A stretch of 64,000 nt of DNA from Streptomyces sp. A2-16 (GCF_018128905.1 NZ_CP063808.1:9300001-9364000); one strand, 5' to 3'; shown: positions 25,047 to 35,132, counted from the first letter of the stretch. The notes: generated from the sequence alone by a model not told the origin. Made by a program: numbers and translations.

Positions 25047-26151
25047 GGCGCCCGGTCTGAGCGTCCGCCTCAAACTGGCCCTCAGCTACGCCGGGTTCCT
25101 CATGCTCGCGAGCGTCCTGGCCATCGCCGCCGTGGGCGTGTACCTCCTGCGGAACGGACAGCTCGGATACAACGAATCCGGGGCGGTGCAGGCGACCCCG
25201 GGCACCTTCTTCCTGAAGGGCTTCGCCCCGACGGCGGCCGCGGTCATGGCGTTCCTGCTGGTGTTCGGCCTCCTGGGCGGCTGGATCCTCGCCGGCCGCA
25301 TGCTCGCCCCCCTCAACCGCATCACGGACGCCACCCGCACCGCCACGACCGGCTCCCTCTCCCACCGGATCCGGCTGCCGGGCCGCAAGGACGAGTTCCG
25401 CGAGCTCGCCGACGCCTTCGACGCGATGCTCACCCGCCTCGAGGCCCACGTCACCGAACAGCGCAGATTCGCGGCCAACGCCTCTCACGAACTGCGCACC
25501 CCGCTCGCGATCTCCAAGGCCCTCATCGACGTGGCCCGCACCGACCCCGACCAGGACACCGGCGAGGTCCTCGACCGCCTCCACACCGTCAACACCCGGG
25601 CGATCGACCTCACCGAGGCCCTGCTCCTGGTCAGCCGCACCGAACAGCGGTCCTTCACCCGAGAGCCCGTCGACCTGTCCCTCACGGCGGAGGAGGCCAC
25701 CGAAACCCTCCTCCCCCTCGCGGAGAAGCACGGCGTCACCCTCGAGACCCACGGCGACATCGCCCCGACGACCGGCTCCCAGGCGCTCCTGCTCCAGCTC
25801 ACCACGAACCTCGTGCACAACGCGATCGTCCACAACCTGCCCGACCGGGGCACGGTGTGGATCACCACCCACGTCCGCCCCGGCACGGTGGCGCTCACCG
25901 TCGAGAACACCGGCGAGCGGCTCGCCCCGGAACTGATCCCGACCCTCACGGAAGCCTTCCAGCGCGGCACCGAGCGCATCCACACCGACCACGCGGGCGT
26001 CGGCCTGGGCCTCGCCATCGTCAAGACCATCACCCACGCCCACGACGGCACCCTGACCCTCACCCCCCGCCCCACGGGCGGCCTGCACATCAGCGTGGAA
26101 CTACCGAGGGCAACCCCACCCACGCACAACAAAAGCCCAGGTCAGAAGTGA
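25039..26151 (+). CDS. Sensor histidine kinase
   Basis: 370 aa, membrane bound. Two helices (about 15-36 and 64-86) enclose a very short (~27-residue) extracytoplasmic loop, as in intramembrane-sensing kinases. HAMP is at about 86-140, the phosphoacceptor His150 is in ANASHELRTPL, and the ATPase domain has the N box LTTNLVHNAIVHNL and the G2 loop GVGLGLAIVKTI. It phosphorylates the upstream regulator. The short loop suggests membrane or drug stress sensing, which is inference. Confidence 0.92.
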   Translation: MDRAPGLSVRLKLALSYAGFLMLASVLAIAAVGVYLLRNGQLGYNESGAVQATPGTFFLKGFAPTAAAVMAFLLVFGLLGGWILAGRMLAPLNRITDATRTATTGSLSHRIRLPGRKDEFRELADAFDAMLTRLEAHVTEQRRFAANASHELRTPLAISKALIDVARTDPDQDTGEVLDRLHTVNTRAIDLTEALLLVSRTEQRSFTREPVDLSLTAEEATETLLPLAEKHGVTLETHGDIAPTTGSQALLLQLTTNLVHNAIVHNLPDRGTVWITTHVRPGTVALTVENTGERLAPELIPTLTEAFQRGTERIHTDHAGVGLGLAIVKTITHAHDGTLTLTPRPTGGLHISVELPRATPPTHNKSPGQK

Positions 26152-26165
26152 TCCGACCTGGGCTT
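26133..26165. terminator. Bidirectional terminator (kinase / tRNA-Thr)
   Basis: AAGCCCAGGTC and GACCTGGGCTT are perfect 11-nt arms around an 11-nt loop that includes the kinase stop codon. It is placed to end both the plus-strand kinase and the minus-strand tRNA transcripts. Confidence 0.75.
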
Positions 26166-26171
26166 CGCCAG

Positions 26172-26245
26172 AGCCCCCTGTCGGATTCGAACCGACGACC
26201 TACGCATTACAAGTGCGTTGCTCTGGCCATCTGAGCTAAGGAGGC
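26172..26245 (-). tRNA. tRNA-Thr (anticodon TGT)
   Basis: On the minus strand GCCTCCT (5' acceptor) pairs with AGGGGGC, the D arm is AGCTCAG...GAGC, the anticodon stem ACGCA/TGCGT encloses the loop CTTGTAA with anticodon TGT, and the T arm is GTCGG-TTCGAAT-CCGAC. It is 74 nt long, with no genomic CCA. Confidence 0.93.
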
Positions 26246-26375
26246 GTGCGCGGTTACCGGAACCGGGCGCCCGAGCAGTGTACCCAGGTCGCCGTGGGGC
26301 CCTGTCGAAAATTTCCGCGAAGTTCACAGTCGCTCAGGTACTGACATACCGATGAACGCCGGGTACCGTCCTGAC

Positions 26376-26397
26376 CCAGTCCACCTGTGTGGACTGG
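26376..26397. promoter_or_regulatory. 22-nt palindrome upstream of msiK
   Basis: CCAGTCCAC-CTGT-GTGGACTGG: perfect 9-nt arms with a 4-nt centre, 65-86 nt before the msiK start. It could be an operator for a sugar-responsive repressor or a leader hairpin. It does not match the CebR (TGGGAGCGCTCCCA) or DasR patterns I know. Confidence 0.45.
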
Positions 26398-26461
26398 ACC
26401 ACCACCTTCCTACAACGGATCGTCCGGCACGTTCCTGCCGGTAGAAGGGGGCCTCAGAGCC

Positions 26462-27598
<1,137 letters not shown>

Positions 27599-27629
27599 GG
27601 ACGAACGGCGACAATTCACCCAGGTTGAC

Positions 27630-27666
27630 GAGAAGGGCCCCGCGGAGCATCCGCGGGGCCCTTCTC
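27630..27666. terminator. Strong terminator after msiK
   Basis: A 17-bp perfect stem (GAGAAGGGCCCCGCGGA / TCCGCGGGGCCCTTCTC) with a GCA loop, 32 nt after the msiK stop. Confidence 0.85.
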
Positions 27667-27824
27667 GCGCCCGGAGCCCGCCGGAGGTTGTCGACAAATA
27701 CCCCGGCACACCGGTCATTTCGAGCAGTGTGCGTCAACGCCCTACCCAAAGAACGGCACCATCTCATCCCCCGAACCGGTGACTAAATGTCGCCAAATCA
27801 TTACCGCACGCTACCCTCACACGC

Positions 27825-28283
27825 GTGAAGCACTCCACTTACCAACAGACGCGACGCGGCCGGGGCCCCGCCCGCCGTATCGGCCGCTCCCTCGCCCTTG
27901 TCCTGCCGGTCGTCCTGGTGCTCTCCGGGACCCTCGCGGTCACCCGAGTCAACTGGTCGGGGGATCCCTCGAGCTCCTCGGTGCTCACCGCGTCGGACGC
28001 GACCGTCTCGGACAGCAAGCCGCGCGGCGCACGCCTCGCCCCGCAGGACGTCCTGCGGGAGCAGCTCCTGACCGAGCTCCAGGAGAAGAACCCGGGCACC
28101 GCCCTCACGCACCTCCAGGAGGCCGTGAACGAGCGACCGTCGCTCGCCAGGCACTGCGTGTCCATCGCGAGGGCCCTGGGCCGCGCCGCGGTCCGTGTGT
28201 ACGGCCCCACGCGCGCGCAGTCCTACGCCCGCCCCGTCTGCGACACGTCCTTCGCGACGGGTGTGGCGGCGGCGCACAGCTGA
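27825..28283 (+). CDS. Hypothetical exported/membrane-anchored protein
   Basis: 152 aa. The basic N-terminus is followed by one hydrophobic segment (SLALVLPVVLVLSGTLAV), probably a signal anchor; the rest is a helical, Lys/Glu-containing domain with two cysteines (ARHCVSIARALG, ARPVCDTSFA) that may form a disulphide outside the cell. No family with a known role is recognised. TACCCT at 27812-27817 ends 7 nt before the GTG, a leaderless promoter. Confidence 0.7.
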   Translation: MKHSTYQQTRRGRGPARRIGRSLALVLPVVLVLSGTLAVTRVNWSGDPSSSSVLTASDATVSDSKPRGARLAPQDVLREQLLTELQEKNPGTALTHLQEAVNERPSLARHCVSIARALGRAAVRVYGPTRAQSYARPVCDTSFATGVAAAHS

Positions 28284-28343
28284 CCTCCGCGAGAGAGGAC
28301 GCCGACCGAGGTCGGGAAAGGGGCGCGCCGTACAGTTCCGGTC

Positions 28344-29075
28344 ATGACCGATCCGAACGCCGCGTCCCGTCCGACCCAGGCCGTGATCCTGGCCGGCGGC
28401 CAGGGCTCCCGGCTGCGTCCCTACACCGACGACCGGCCCAAGCCGATGGTCGAGATCCCCGGTACGGGAACTCCGATCATCGGCCATCAGCTCGTCTGGC
28501 TCGCCGAGGAAGGCGTGACCGACGTGGTGGTCAGCTGCGGGCATCTCGCCGAGGTGCTCCAGGACTGGCTGCGGACGGCCGACCTCCCGGTGCGCGTCAA
28601 GACCGTCATCGAGGCGGAGCCGCTCGGCAGGGGCGGCGGACTGAAGTACGCGGCGGCCCATCTGCCGCACCCCGACCGCGCCTGGTACGCGACGAACGGT
28701 GACATCTGGACCCGGTTCTCGCTGCGCGACATGGCGGACTTCCACACCGAGCGCGACGCGGTCGCGACGCTCGCGCTGGCGCGGCCGCGGATTCCGTGGG
28801 GGGCCGTGCAGACCGACGGCTTCGGGCACATCACGGACTTCATCGAGGCGCCGCCGTCGACGTTCGAGATCAACGCCGGTGTGTACGTCTTCTCGCCCGC
28901 GTTCGCCGGGTTGCTGCCGGAGCGCGGGGACCATGAGCGCACCACGTTCCCGACGCTCGCGCGTGAGCTGCGCCTTGCCGGGTTCCCCATCCCCCAGGGG
29001 GCGTACTGGCGCGCCATCGACACCGCGAAGGATCTGACCGAGGCGGCGAGGGAACTGGCAGCGCTCGGTCGGTAG
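28344..29075 (+). CDS. NDP-sugar nucleotidyltransferase
   Basis: 243-aa single-domain nucleotidyltransferase: ILAGGQGSRLRPYTDDRPKPMVEI (nucleotide loop and sugar-phosphate lysine), ATNGDIWT metal site and INAGVYVFSP. It resembles mannose-1-phosphate guanylyltransferases and glucose-1-phosphate thymidylyltransferases without a C-terminal domain, so it should make an NDP-sugar for cell-wall or glycoprotein glycans. TACAGT at 28331-28336 ends 7 nt before the ATG. Confidence 0.85.
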   Translation: MTDPNAASRPTQAVILAGGQGSRLRPYTDDRPKPMVEIPGTGTPIIGHQLVWLAEEGVTDVVVSCGHLAEVLQDWLRTADLPVRVKTVIEAEPLGRGGGLKYAAAHLPHPDRAWYATNGDIWTRFSLRDMADFHTERDAVATLALARPRIPWGAVQTDGFGHITDFIEAPPSTFEINAGVYVFSPAFAGLLPERGDHERTTFPTLARELRLAGFPIPQGAYWRAIDTAKDLTEAARELAALGR

Positions 29076-29113
29076 CCCCGCGCCCCTGACAGCGCCGCGG
29101 CTCCCCTGCATCA

Positions 29114-29147
29114 AGAAGTCCCGCACGATCCTCCGTGCGGGACTTCT
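29114..29147. terminator. Terminator between convergent genes
   Basis: AGAAGTCCCGCACG-ATCCTC-CGTGCGGGACTTCT: 14-bp perfect stem, 6-nt loop, downstream of the nucleotidyltransferase. Confidence 0.75.
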
Positions 29148-29212
29148 CGTCGTACGGGACTTCTCGTCGTGCGGGACTTCTTGTCGTGCGGGACTTCTTG
29201 TCGTGCGGGCGT
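29148..29212. repeat. 17-nt tandem repeats of a terminator arm
   Basis: Units of (C/T)GTCGT(A/G)CGGGACTTCT start at 29148, 29165 and 29182, with a partial copy at 29199. They repeat the right arm of the preceding terminator, so the single left arm could pair with any of four right arms. Confidence 0.8.
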
Positions 29213-29258
29213 CTCTCTCAGCCGGTGGGGTTGCCCAGTACGTCGCCCACCGGCCCGC

Positions 29259-30872
29259 CTACCCCAACAGGCCGCCCACCAGGCCCGGTTCACCGGAGGA
29301 GGAGCCTCCTGTGCCGGAGCCGCCTGTCGAACCGCCGGAGCTGCTGGTGCCGCCGGTGGGGCCGGACGTGGTGCTGGGGGCCTGCTGGACCGGCGAGGAC
29401 TGCTGGGGTGAGGTCCGGCCCGTGGTGCCCTGGGTCTGGCTGGGCGAGCCGCCGGTGCCGGTGCCGGTGTCGCGGGTGGCGCCGGGGGCGGCCGAGGTGC
29501 CGGCGGACGGGCCGCTGGTGGCGCCCTGGCTGGGCCGGGTGGACGCCGAGGGGCTCTTCTTGCGGGCCTTGGCGGAGTCCTGCGGGAGCGGGGAGCCGGG
29601 CAGTTCGTTGCGGGGGGCCTCGCCGGGGCCGGGGACGATGACCCGGTCGGCGTCCCGGACGGCACCGCCGAGGACGGAGCCGATCAGGAGGGTGAGGCCG
29701 GTGACGATGGCCGTGATGAGGGCGCCGCGGCGCAGGACGTAGCGGCGCAGCTCCCAGATGTCGGAGCGGGGCCCGAGACGGCGCCAGGCGGCGCCCGCGA
29801 GGCGGCCGTCGATGGAGTAGACGGGGGCGCCGGCGATGATCAGCGGGGACCAGGCGGCGAGGTAGATGATGTCGGGGGTGTCGTAGGCGGGAACGCTCTT
29901 CCAGCTGACGGTGACGAGGAGCGCGGCGGAGAGGCCGGCGCCGACGACCGCGGCGACCCGCTGCCAGCAGCCCAGGATCGTGAGGACGCCCACGATGACC
30001 TGGAGGAAGGCGATGACGAGGCCGGAGCCGACGGGGTGCTGGAGGGCGAACTGGCGCAGCGGCTCGGCGACTTCCCACGGGTGCAGGGTGTTGAGCCACT
30101 TGACCATGGAGCCGCGTTTGCCGCCGTCGAAGTAGACGGGGTCGCAGAGCTTGCCCATGCCGGCGTAGATGGAGATGAAGCCGAGGAAGATCCGGAGCGG
30201 GAGGAGGACGACACCGAGGTTCATCCGGCGGCCCGGGTAGTACGCGTGCCGCGCGGCCTCGTCGCCCTGTCGCCTGGTGGCGCGGTCGGCGCGGGCCTCG
30301 TCGAAGCCGTCGTCGAACTCCTCGCCCGCGTAAGCGGGTTCGTCGTACGCGCTGCCGACCGGGCGCATGTCGGGCAGGAGTCGGGTGCCGTCGCCGTCGG
30401 GCGTGCGCTGGGCGCCGACGACCGGGGTCTCCATGGTCTGCGCCAACTCGCCGTCGTAGTCGGCCTGGTAACCGTGCTCGACGTCGATACGGGGGATGAC
30501 CTGGGTGGCTCCGGCGTCGGCGGCGGGCGGCTCGGCATGGCCGACGCTGCCGCCCCGCACGGCCTGCAGCAGGCGGTGGGCGCCGGTGTCGTCGGGGGCG
30601 GACCTGCCGCTCCACACGACGGGCCGGCGGCGCCCCGCGGCTCCGACGGCCGGCATCCGGGCGGTGTCCTCGGCGGCGATCAAGTGCCGTGCGATCCGCG
30701 GGGATTGGGCGCGTCTCGTCGACGCGCCCAACTGCACGCGGAAGCTCGCATGATTGACGATGATCTGCGCCGGATCGCTCGGCACCTTCACCATGCTCAG
30801 CGCGGGAGCGTCGTCGAAGCCCGACGGGCCGTCCCCCGTGGGTGTGCGGGGTGTTCTGGTGTCCACACTCAT
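29259..30872 (-). CDS. DoxX-family membrane protein with long tails
   Basis: 537 aa. An N-terminal cytoplasmic region of about 215 residues (acidic, low complexity) is followed by a four-helix DoxX-like core (MNLGVVLLPLRIFLGFISIYAGMGKL, GSGLVIAFLQVIVGVLTILG, VVGAGLSAALLVTVSWKS, DIIYLAAWSPLIIAGAPVY) and another helix (ITAIVTGLTLLIGSVLGG). It ends in a Ser/Thr/Gly/Pro-rich tail presumably outside the cell. DoxX proteins are linked to redox and thiol homeostasis in actinobacteria; this one's role is unknown. Confidence 0.82.
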   Translation of the reverse strand: MSVDTRTPRTPTGDGPSGFDDAPALSMVKVPSDPAQIIVNHASFRVQLGASTRRAQSPRIARHLIAAEDTARMPAVGAAGRRRPVVWSGRSAPDDTGAHRLLQAVRGGSVGHAEPPAADAGATQVIPRIDVEHGYQADYDGELAQTMETPVVGAQRTPDGDGTRLLPDMRPVGSAYDEPAYAGEEFDDGFDEARADRATRRQGDEAARHAYYPGRRMNLGVVLLPLRIFLGFISIYAGMGKLCDPVYFDGGKRGSMVKWLNTLHPWEVAEPLRQFALQHPVGSGLVIAFLQVIVGVLTILGCWQRVAAVVGAGLSAALLVTVSWKSVPAYDTPDIIYLAAWSPLIIAGAPVYSIDGRLAGAAWRRLGPRSDIWELRRYVLRRGALITAIVTGLTLLIGSVLGGAVRDADRVIVPGPGEAPRNELPGSPLPQDSAKARKKSPSASTRPSQGATSGPSAGTSAAPGATRDTGTGTGGSPSQTQGTTGRTSPQQSSPVQQAPSTTSGPTGGTSSSGGSTGGSGTGGSSSGEPGLVGGLLG

Positions 30873-30990
30873 CTAACCGAGTGACGTGTGTTTAGGACAC
30901 TGCTTTGACTCGCCGGATCTGTCCGGACCCCGTCAAGCTTGCCCCGTACGCCAGGAATACCCCATGTGAGTGACGAGGTCGAACGGCCGT

Positions 30991-31932
30991 TCAGTCCCGC
31001 CGGTGAGCCGCCTCGTACAGCACGATGCCCGCCGCCACACCGGCGTTCAGCGACTCGGCGCCACCCGGCATCGGGATCCGCACCCGGTAGTCGCAGGTCT
31101 CGCCGACCAGGCGGGACAGGCCCTTGCCCTCACTGCCCACGACGATGACGACCGGGCCGCCGAGGGCCTCCAGGTCACCGATCTCGTGCTCACCGTCGGC
31201 GGCGAGGCCGACGACCACGATGCCCTGCTTCTTGTAGGCCTCCAGGGCGCGCGTCAGGTTCGTGGCACGGGCGACCGGGGTGCGGGCCGCCGTACCCGCG
31301 GACGTCTTCCACGCACCGGCGGTCATGCCGGCCGCGCGCCGCTCCGGTACGACGACGCCGTGGCCGCCGAAGGCGGAGACCGAGCGGACGACCGCGCCGA
31401 GGTTGCGCGGGTCGGTCACGCCGTCGAGCGCGACGATCAGCGGGTCCTCGCCGTCGTCGTAGGCGGCCGCGGCGAGGTCCTCGGGGTGCGCGTACTCGTA
31501 CGGCGGGACCTGGAGGACCAGACCCTGGTGGTTGAGCCCGTTGGTCATCCGGTCGAGCTCGGGACGGGGGGCCTCCATGAGGTGGACGCCGCCCCGGTCG
31601 GCGACGAGCTGGAGAGCCTCGCGCACCCGCTCGTCGTTGTCGATGAACTGCTGGACGTAGAGCGTCACCGCGGGCACGCCCTCGCGCAGCGCCTCGACGA
31701 CGGGGTTGCGCCCGACGACCATCTCCGAGGTGCCCTTGCCGCCCCGGCCGCGCGGCGCAGGACGGCGCACCGACTGCTTGGCCTTGGCGTTGGCGATTCG
31801 GTTCTTCTTGTGGCCCTTGCGCATCTCGGCGGGCGGGGTCGGCCCCCTGCCCTCCAGGCCCTTGCGCCGCTGGCCGCCACTGCCGACCTGCGCGCCCTTC
31901 TTGCCGGACATGCGGCGGTTGTTGGCTGCCAT
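30991..31932 (-). CDS. rlmB: 23S rRNA (guanosine-2'-O-)-methyltransferase, TrmH/SpoU family
   Basis: 313 aa. A basic unstructured N-terminus (about 1-70) precedes the substrate-binding domain and the SpoU knot. Motifs 1-3 are LDGVTDPRNLGAVVRS, VVGSEGKGLSRL and IPMPGGAESLNAGVAAGIVLYE. It methylates a guanosine 2'-hydroxyl using SAM; the target is assigned by family. It lies downstream of cysS on the same strand. AGGTAGG before the ATG is the ribosome-binding site. Confidence 0.9.
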   Translation of the reverse strand: MAANNRRMSGKKGAQVGSGGQRRKGLEGRGPTPPAEMRKGHKKNRIANAKAKQSVRRPAPRGRGGKGTSEMVVGRNPVVEALREGVPAVTLYVQQFIDNDERVREALQLVADRGGVHLMEAPRPELDRMTNGLNHQGLVLQVPPYEYAHPEDLAAAAYDDGEDPLIVALDGVTDPRNLGAVVRSVSAFGGHGVVVPERRAAGMTAGAWKTSAGTAARTPVARATNLTRALEAYKKQGIVVVGLAADGEHEIGDLEALGGPVVIVVGSEGKGLSRLVGETCDYRVRIPMPGGAESLNAGVAAGIVLYEAAHRRD

Positions 31933-31990
31933 GACCTACCTGTTCTGCGTGGGTGTCTACGTCGGTGAAACGTTCGTACGTCTATGCAGT

Positions 31991-32016
31991 GTGCCGCCCG
32001 GAGGCCCGGGCGGCAC
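31991..32016. terminator. Terminator after cysS
   Basis: GTGCCGCCCGG-AGGC-CCGGGCGGCAC: 11-bp perfect stem between cysS and rlmB. Together with a separate rlmB ribosome-binding site it suggests at least partly separate transcripts. Confidence 0.65.
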
Positions 32017-32042
32017 AATCGATCAAGAAAAGAGGGGCCGGA

Positions 32043-33437
32043 CTAGCGCGGACCCAGCGTCCAGCGTGGCCCCTGCGGACCGTCCTCGATGGTCAGCCCC
32101 GACTGGCCGAGCTGGTCGCGGATGGCGTCCGCGGTGGCCCAGTCCTTGCGGGTGCGGGCCGCCTCCCGCTGGTCGAGGACGAGGCGTACGAGGCTGTCGA
32201 CCACTCCGGCGAGGTCCTCACCCCGGTCGGACTCACCGGACCAGTGGGCGTCGAGCGGGTCGAGGCCGAGGACGCCGAGCATGGCGCGCACCTCGGCGAG
32301 GCGGGCGACGGCTGCTTCCTTGTCGTCGGCCGCGAGCGCGCTGTTGCCCTGACGGACCGTGGTGTGCACGACGGCGAGCGCCTGCGGGGCCCCGAAGTCG
32401 TCGTCCATGGCCTCGGCGAAGGCGGGCGGCACCTCGGCGGACGGCTCGACGGGGCCGGCCTTCTCGACCACCCGCTGCACGAAGCCCTCGATCCGCGCGA
32501 ACGCCGACTCGGCCTCGCGCAGGGCGTCCTCGCTGTACTCGATCATCGAGCGGTAGTGCGGGGTACCCAGGTAGTAGCGCAGCACGATGGGGCGCCACTG
32601 CTTGACCATCTCGGAGACCAGGACGCTGTTGCCGAGCGACTTGGACATCTTCTCGCCGCTCATGGTGACCCAGGCGTTGTGCACCCAGTACCGGGCGAAG
32701 TCGTCGCCGAAGGCCTTGGCCTGGGCGATCTCGTTCTCGTGGTGCGGGAAGATCAGGTCCAGGCCGCCGCCGTGGATGTCGAAGGCGGAGCCCAGGTACT
32801 TGTGGGCCATCGCCGAGCACTCCAGGTGCCAGCCGGGGCGGCCGCGGCCCCACGGGGTCTCCCAGTCGGGCTCGCCGGGCTTGGTGGCCTTCCACATGGC
32901 GAAGTCACGGGGGTCGCGCTTGCCGGAGACGCCCTCGTCGGGCTGGCGCAGGTCGTCGATGTCCTGGTTGGACAGCGACAGATAACCGGGGTAGGAGCGC
33001 ACGTCGAAGTAGACGCTGCCGTCGGCCTCGTACGCGTGGCCGCGCTCGATGAGGCCGCGCATCATCTCGACCATCTCGGTGACATGGCCGGTGGCCCGCG
33101 GTTCGTACGTCGGCGGGAGGCAGCCGAGGGCGGTGTAGCCGTCGTTGAACGCGCGCTCGTTCTCGTACCCGATCGACCACCAGGGGCGGTTCTGCTCGGC
33201 CGCCTTGGCGATGATCTTGTCGTCGATGTCGGTGACGTTGCGGATGAACGTGACGTCGTAGCCGCGGTACTCGAACCAGCGGCGCATGATGTCGAAGTTC
33301 AGGCCGGAGCGGATGTGCCCGATGTGCGGGGCCGCCTGCACGGTGGCGCCACACAGGTAGATCGAGACACAACCCGGCGTGAGCGGGGCGAAGTCACGGA
33401 TCTGCCGGGCGCTGGTGTCGTACAGGCGAATAGTCAC
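32043..33437 (-). CDS. cysS: Cysteinyl-tRNA synthetase
   Basis: 464-aa class I synthetase that charges tRNA-Cys. The HIGH motif is APHIGHIRS near the N-terminus, the zinc site includes the early Cys (LCGATVQ) and HLECSAMAHK, and the KMSKS loop is EKMSKSLGNS. TACCCT (minus strand, 33445-33450) ends 7 nt before the GTG, so a leaderless promoter is likely. It forms a cluster with ispF, ispD and carD on the same strand. Confidence 0.96.
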   Translation of the reverse strand: MTIRLYDTSARQIRDFAPLTPGCVSIYLCGATVQAAPHIGHIRSGLNFDIMRRWFEYRGYDVTFIRNVTDIDDKIIAKAAEQNRPWWSIGYENERAFNDGYTALGCLPPTYEPRATGHVTEMVEMMRGLIERGHAYEADGSVYFDVRSYPGYLSLSNQDIDDLRQPDEGVSGKRDPRDFAMWKATKPGEPDWETPWGRGRPGWHLECSAMAHKYLGSAFDIHGGGLDLIFPHHENEIAQAKAFGDDFARYWVHNAWVTMSGEKMSKSLGNSVLVSEMVKQWRPIVLRYYLGTPHYRSMIEYSEDALREAESAFARIEGFVQRVVEKAGPVEPSAEVPPAFAEAMDDDFGAPQALAVVHTTVRQGNSALAADDKEAAVARLAEVRAMLGVLGLDPLDAHWSGESDRGEDLAGVVDSLVRLVLDQREAARTRKDWATADAIRDQLGQSGLTIEDGPQGPRWTLGPR

Positions 33438-33482
33438 GGGACCTAGGGTAGTGGGCCGAAGGGGGTGCGTGGAGCAGTCCTT

Positions 33483-33530
33483 TTGTCACCCTTCTCTTAC
33501 GGCCGGTTGTCACCCTTCTCTTACGACCAG
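33483..33530. repeat. 24-nt duplication of the ispF 3' end
   Basis: TTGTCACCCTTCTCTTACG occurs at 33483-33501 and 33507-33525. On the minus strand the first copy met ends ispF (stop at 33510-33512) and the second repeats the last codons plus TGA downstream. Confidence 0.8.
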
Positions 33531-34007
33531 GGCCGTCGCCACGGCCATCAGGCCCTCGTCGCGGCCCGGGAAGCCGAGGCCGTCCGTGGTCGCCCCCGAC
33601 ACCGAGACCGGGGCGCCCGCCGCCTCCGACAGGATTTTCTGGGCCTCGTCCCGGCGCTTGCCGATCTTCGGCCGCGGACCCACCACCTGTACGGCGATGT
33701 TGCCGATCCGGAAGCCCGCCTCGCGCACGATCCGGGCGGCCTCCGTCAACAGCGTGACTCCGGATGCACCCGACCACTCGGGGCGTCCGGTGCCGAAGTG
33801 CCGGCCGAGGTCACCGAGCCCGGCTGCGGAGAAGAGGGCGTTGCAGGCGGCGTGGGCGACGACGTCCGCGTCGGAGTGGCCGGCCAGGCCAGTGCCCTCG
33901 CCCTCCCACTTCAGGCCCGCGCACCACAGCTCGCGGCCCTCCTCGAAGGCGTGGATGTCGGTGCCGATGCCGACCTGGGGCAGGATCACGGGCTGGTCAG
34001 AAGCCAT
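33510..34007 (-). CDS. ispF: 2-C-methyl-D-erythritol 2,4-cyclodiphosphate synthase
   Basis: 165 aa; cyclises CDP-ME 2-phosphate in the MEP isoprenoid pathway. Metal ligands are in GIGTDIHAFEE and LAGHSDADVVAHA; the CDP pocket has the GATTDGLGFPGRDEGL loop. It overlaps ispD by 11 nt, so it is translationally coupled. Its last codons and stop are tandemly duplicated downstream. Confidence 0.96.
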   Translation of the reverse strand: MASDQPVILPQVGIGTDIHAFEEGRELWCAGLKWEGEGTGLAGHSDADVVAHAACNALFSAAGLGDLGRHFGTGRPEWSGASGVTLLTEAARIVREAGFRIGNIAVQVVGPRPKIGKRRDEAQKILSEAAGAPVSVSGATTDGLGFPGRDEGLMAVATALVVREG

Positions 34008-34761
34008 CGTTGAGCCTCCTGCGGGCCAGGACCGCCTCCGCGAGGACCAGGTCCAGCGGGCGGGTCACCTTGAATGCCTCCTCGTGACCGGGCACGACCA
34101 CGACGGTGAGCCCGAGCTGTTCGACCATGCTCGCGTCGTCGGTGACGTCCTCGGTGACCGTCTCGTGGGCGCGGATCAGGGTCGCCCGGTCGAAGCCCTG
34201 CGGTGTCTGCACGGCCCGCAGGCGGGCCCGGACCGGGGTGGCCACCACCGGCTCCGGCTCACCCGCGGTGGTGGCCGGCTCGACCTCCTTCACGGTGTCC
34301 GCGAGGGGCAGCGCCGGGACGACGGCGGGCGCGCCGTCCCGTACGGCCTCGATGACCGCGTCGACGGTGTCGACCGGGACGAGCGGGCGGGCCGCGTCGT
34401 GGACCAGGACGATGTCGAAGTCGGAGGGCAGGGCGTCCAGGCCGAGCCTGACCGATTCCTGGCGGGAGTCGCCGCCGGGGACGACGAGGAAGTCCGTCCG
34501 CTCGGGCAGCGCGTGCGCGTCGAGGAGCGACTTGACCTCGCCGGCGCCGTCGGGCGGGGCCACGACGACGACCAGGGAGACGGCACGGGAGGCGGCCATC
34601 GCGCGGACCGCGTGGATCAGCATGGGGGTGCCGTTCAGCGCGCGAAGCGCTTTGGGGGCGCCCGGACCAAGGCGTACGCCCCTTCCGGCGGCCGGAATCA
34701 CCACCGCGGTGCGGGCCTCCACACGTGCTTCGGCGGGCGAAGGGCGCGAAACGTCAGACAT
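33997..34761 (-). CDS. ispD: 2-C-methyl-D-erythritol 4-phosphate cytidylyltransferase
   Basis: 254 aa; makes CDP-ME from MEP and CTP. The nucleotide loop is VIPAAGRGVRLGPGAPKALR, then VVPGGDSRQESVRLGL and VLVHDAARPLVP, and the C-terminal TDDASMVEQLG closes the site. It lies 371 nt downstream of carD; the two are often co-transcribed in actinobacteria, but the gap here leaves room for a separate promoter. Confidence 0.96.
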   Translation of the reverse strand: MSDVSRPSPAEARVEARTAVVIPAAGRGVRLGPGAPKALRALNGTPMLIHAVRAMAASRAVSLVVVVAPPDGAGEVKSLLDAHALPERTDFLVVPGGDSRQESVRLGLDALPSDFDIVLVHDAARPLVPVDTVDAVIEAVRDGAPAVVPALPLADTVKEVEPATTAGEPEPVVATPVRARLRAVQTPQGFDRATLIRAHETVTEDVTDDASMVEQLGLTVVVVPGHEEAFKVTRPLDLVLAEAVLARRRLNDGF

Positions 34762-35132
34762 CGGTTCCTGTCAGGTTTGTGTGCTCGGCCAACGTGGGTA
34801 CGGAGACAGCGTGCCGGGCGCGACGCCTTGACCGGACCCTTCCGTGACACCGGTCGAGCCTGCTGCCCGGGCCCGGCACGCCAAGTATCGGGGGATCTTT
34901 CTCCGAGAGGAACATGCACACGGCAATCCGGAGTGCCGTGGATCCGGAAATCCGTTCCGGCATCTGTGACTCCGGTTTCCGCTGGGGCTCCGGTTTCCGG
35001 AGACAGACATGCCGCAGCGCCCGGCGACAGCTGTTGCGTCATCGGGCACCGCGGCATTTCAGTGCGGCACTTCTATTGCAAGGATTCAGTGGTGTTCTGA
35101 GCTGAGCGGGCGAGGTGCCTGCACAGGGGCGC
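34762..35132. other. carD-ispD intergenic, no gene seen
   Basis: No convincing reading frame. It contains an 18-nt tandem duplication (CTCCGGTTTCC at 34970 and 34988) and a CTCCGG-TTT-CCGGAG hairpin at 34988-35002, followed by an AT-richer stretch near 35060-35095. It probably holds the ispD promoter and leader. Confidence 0.5.

Noticed and set aside
34762..35132. Small minus-strand ORFs in the carD-ispD gap
   Set aside because: No RBS, no recognisable domain and no codon-bias support; treated as leader DNA.
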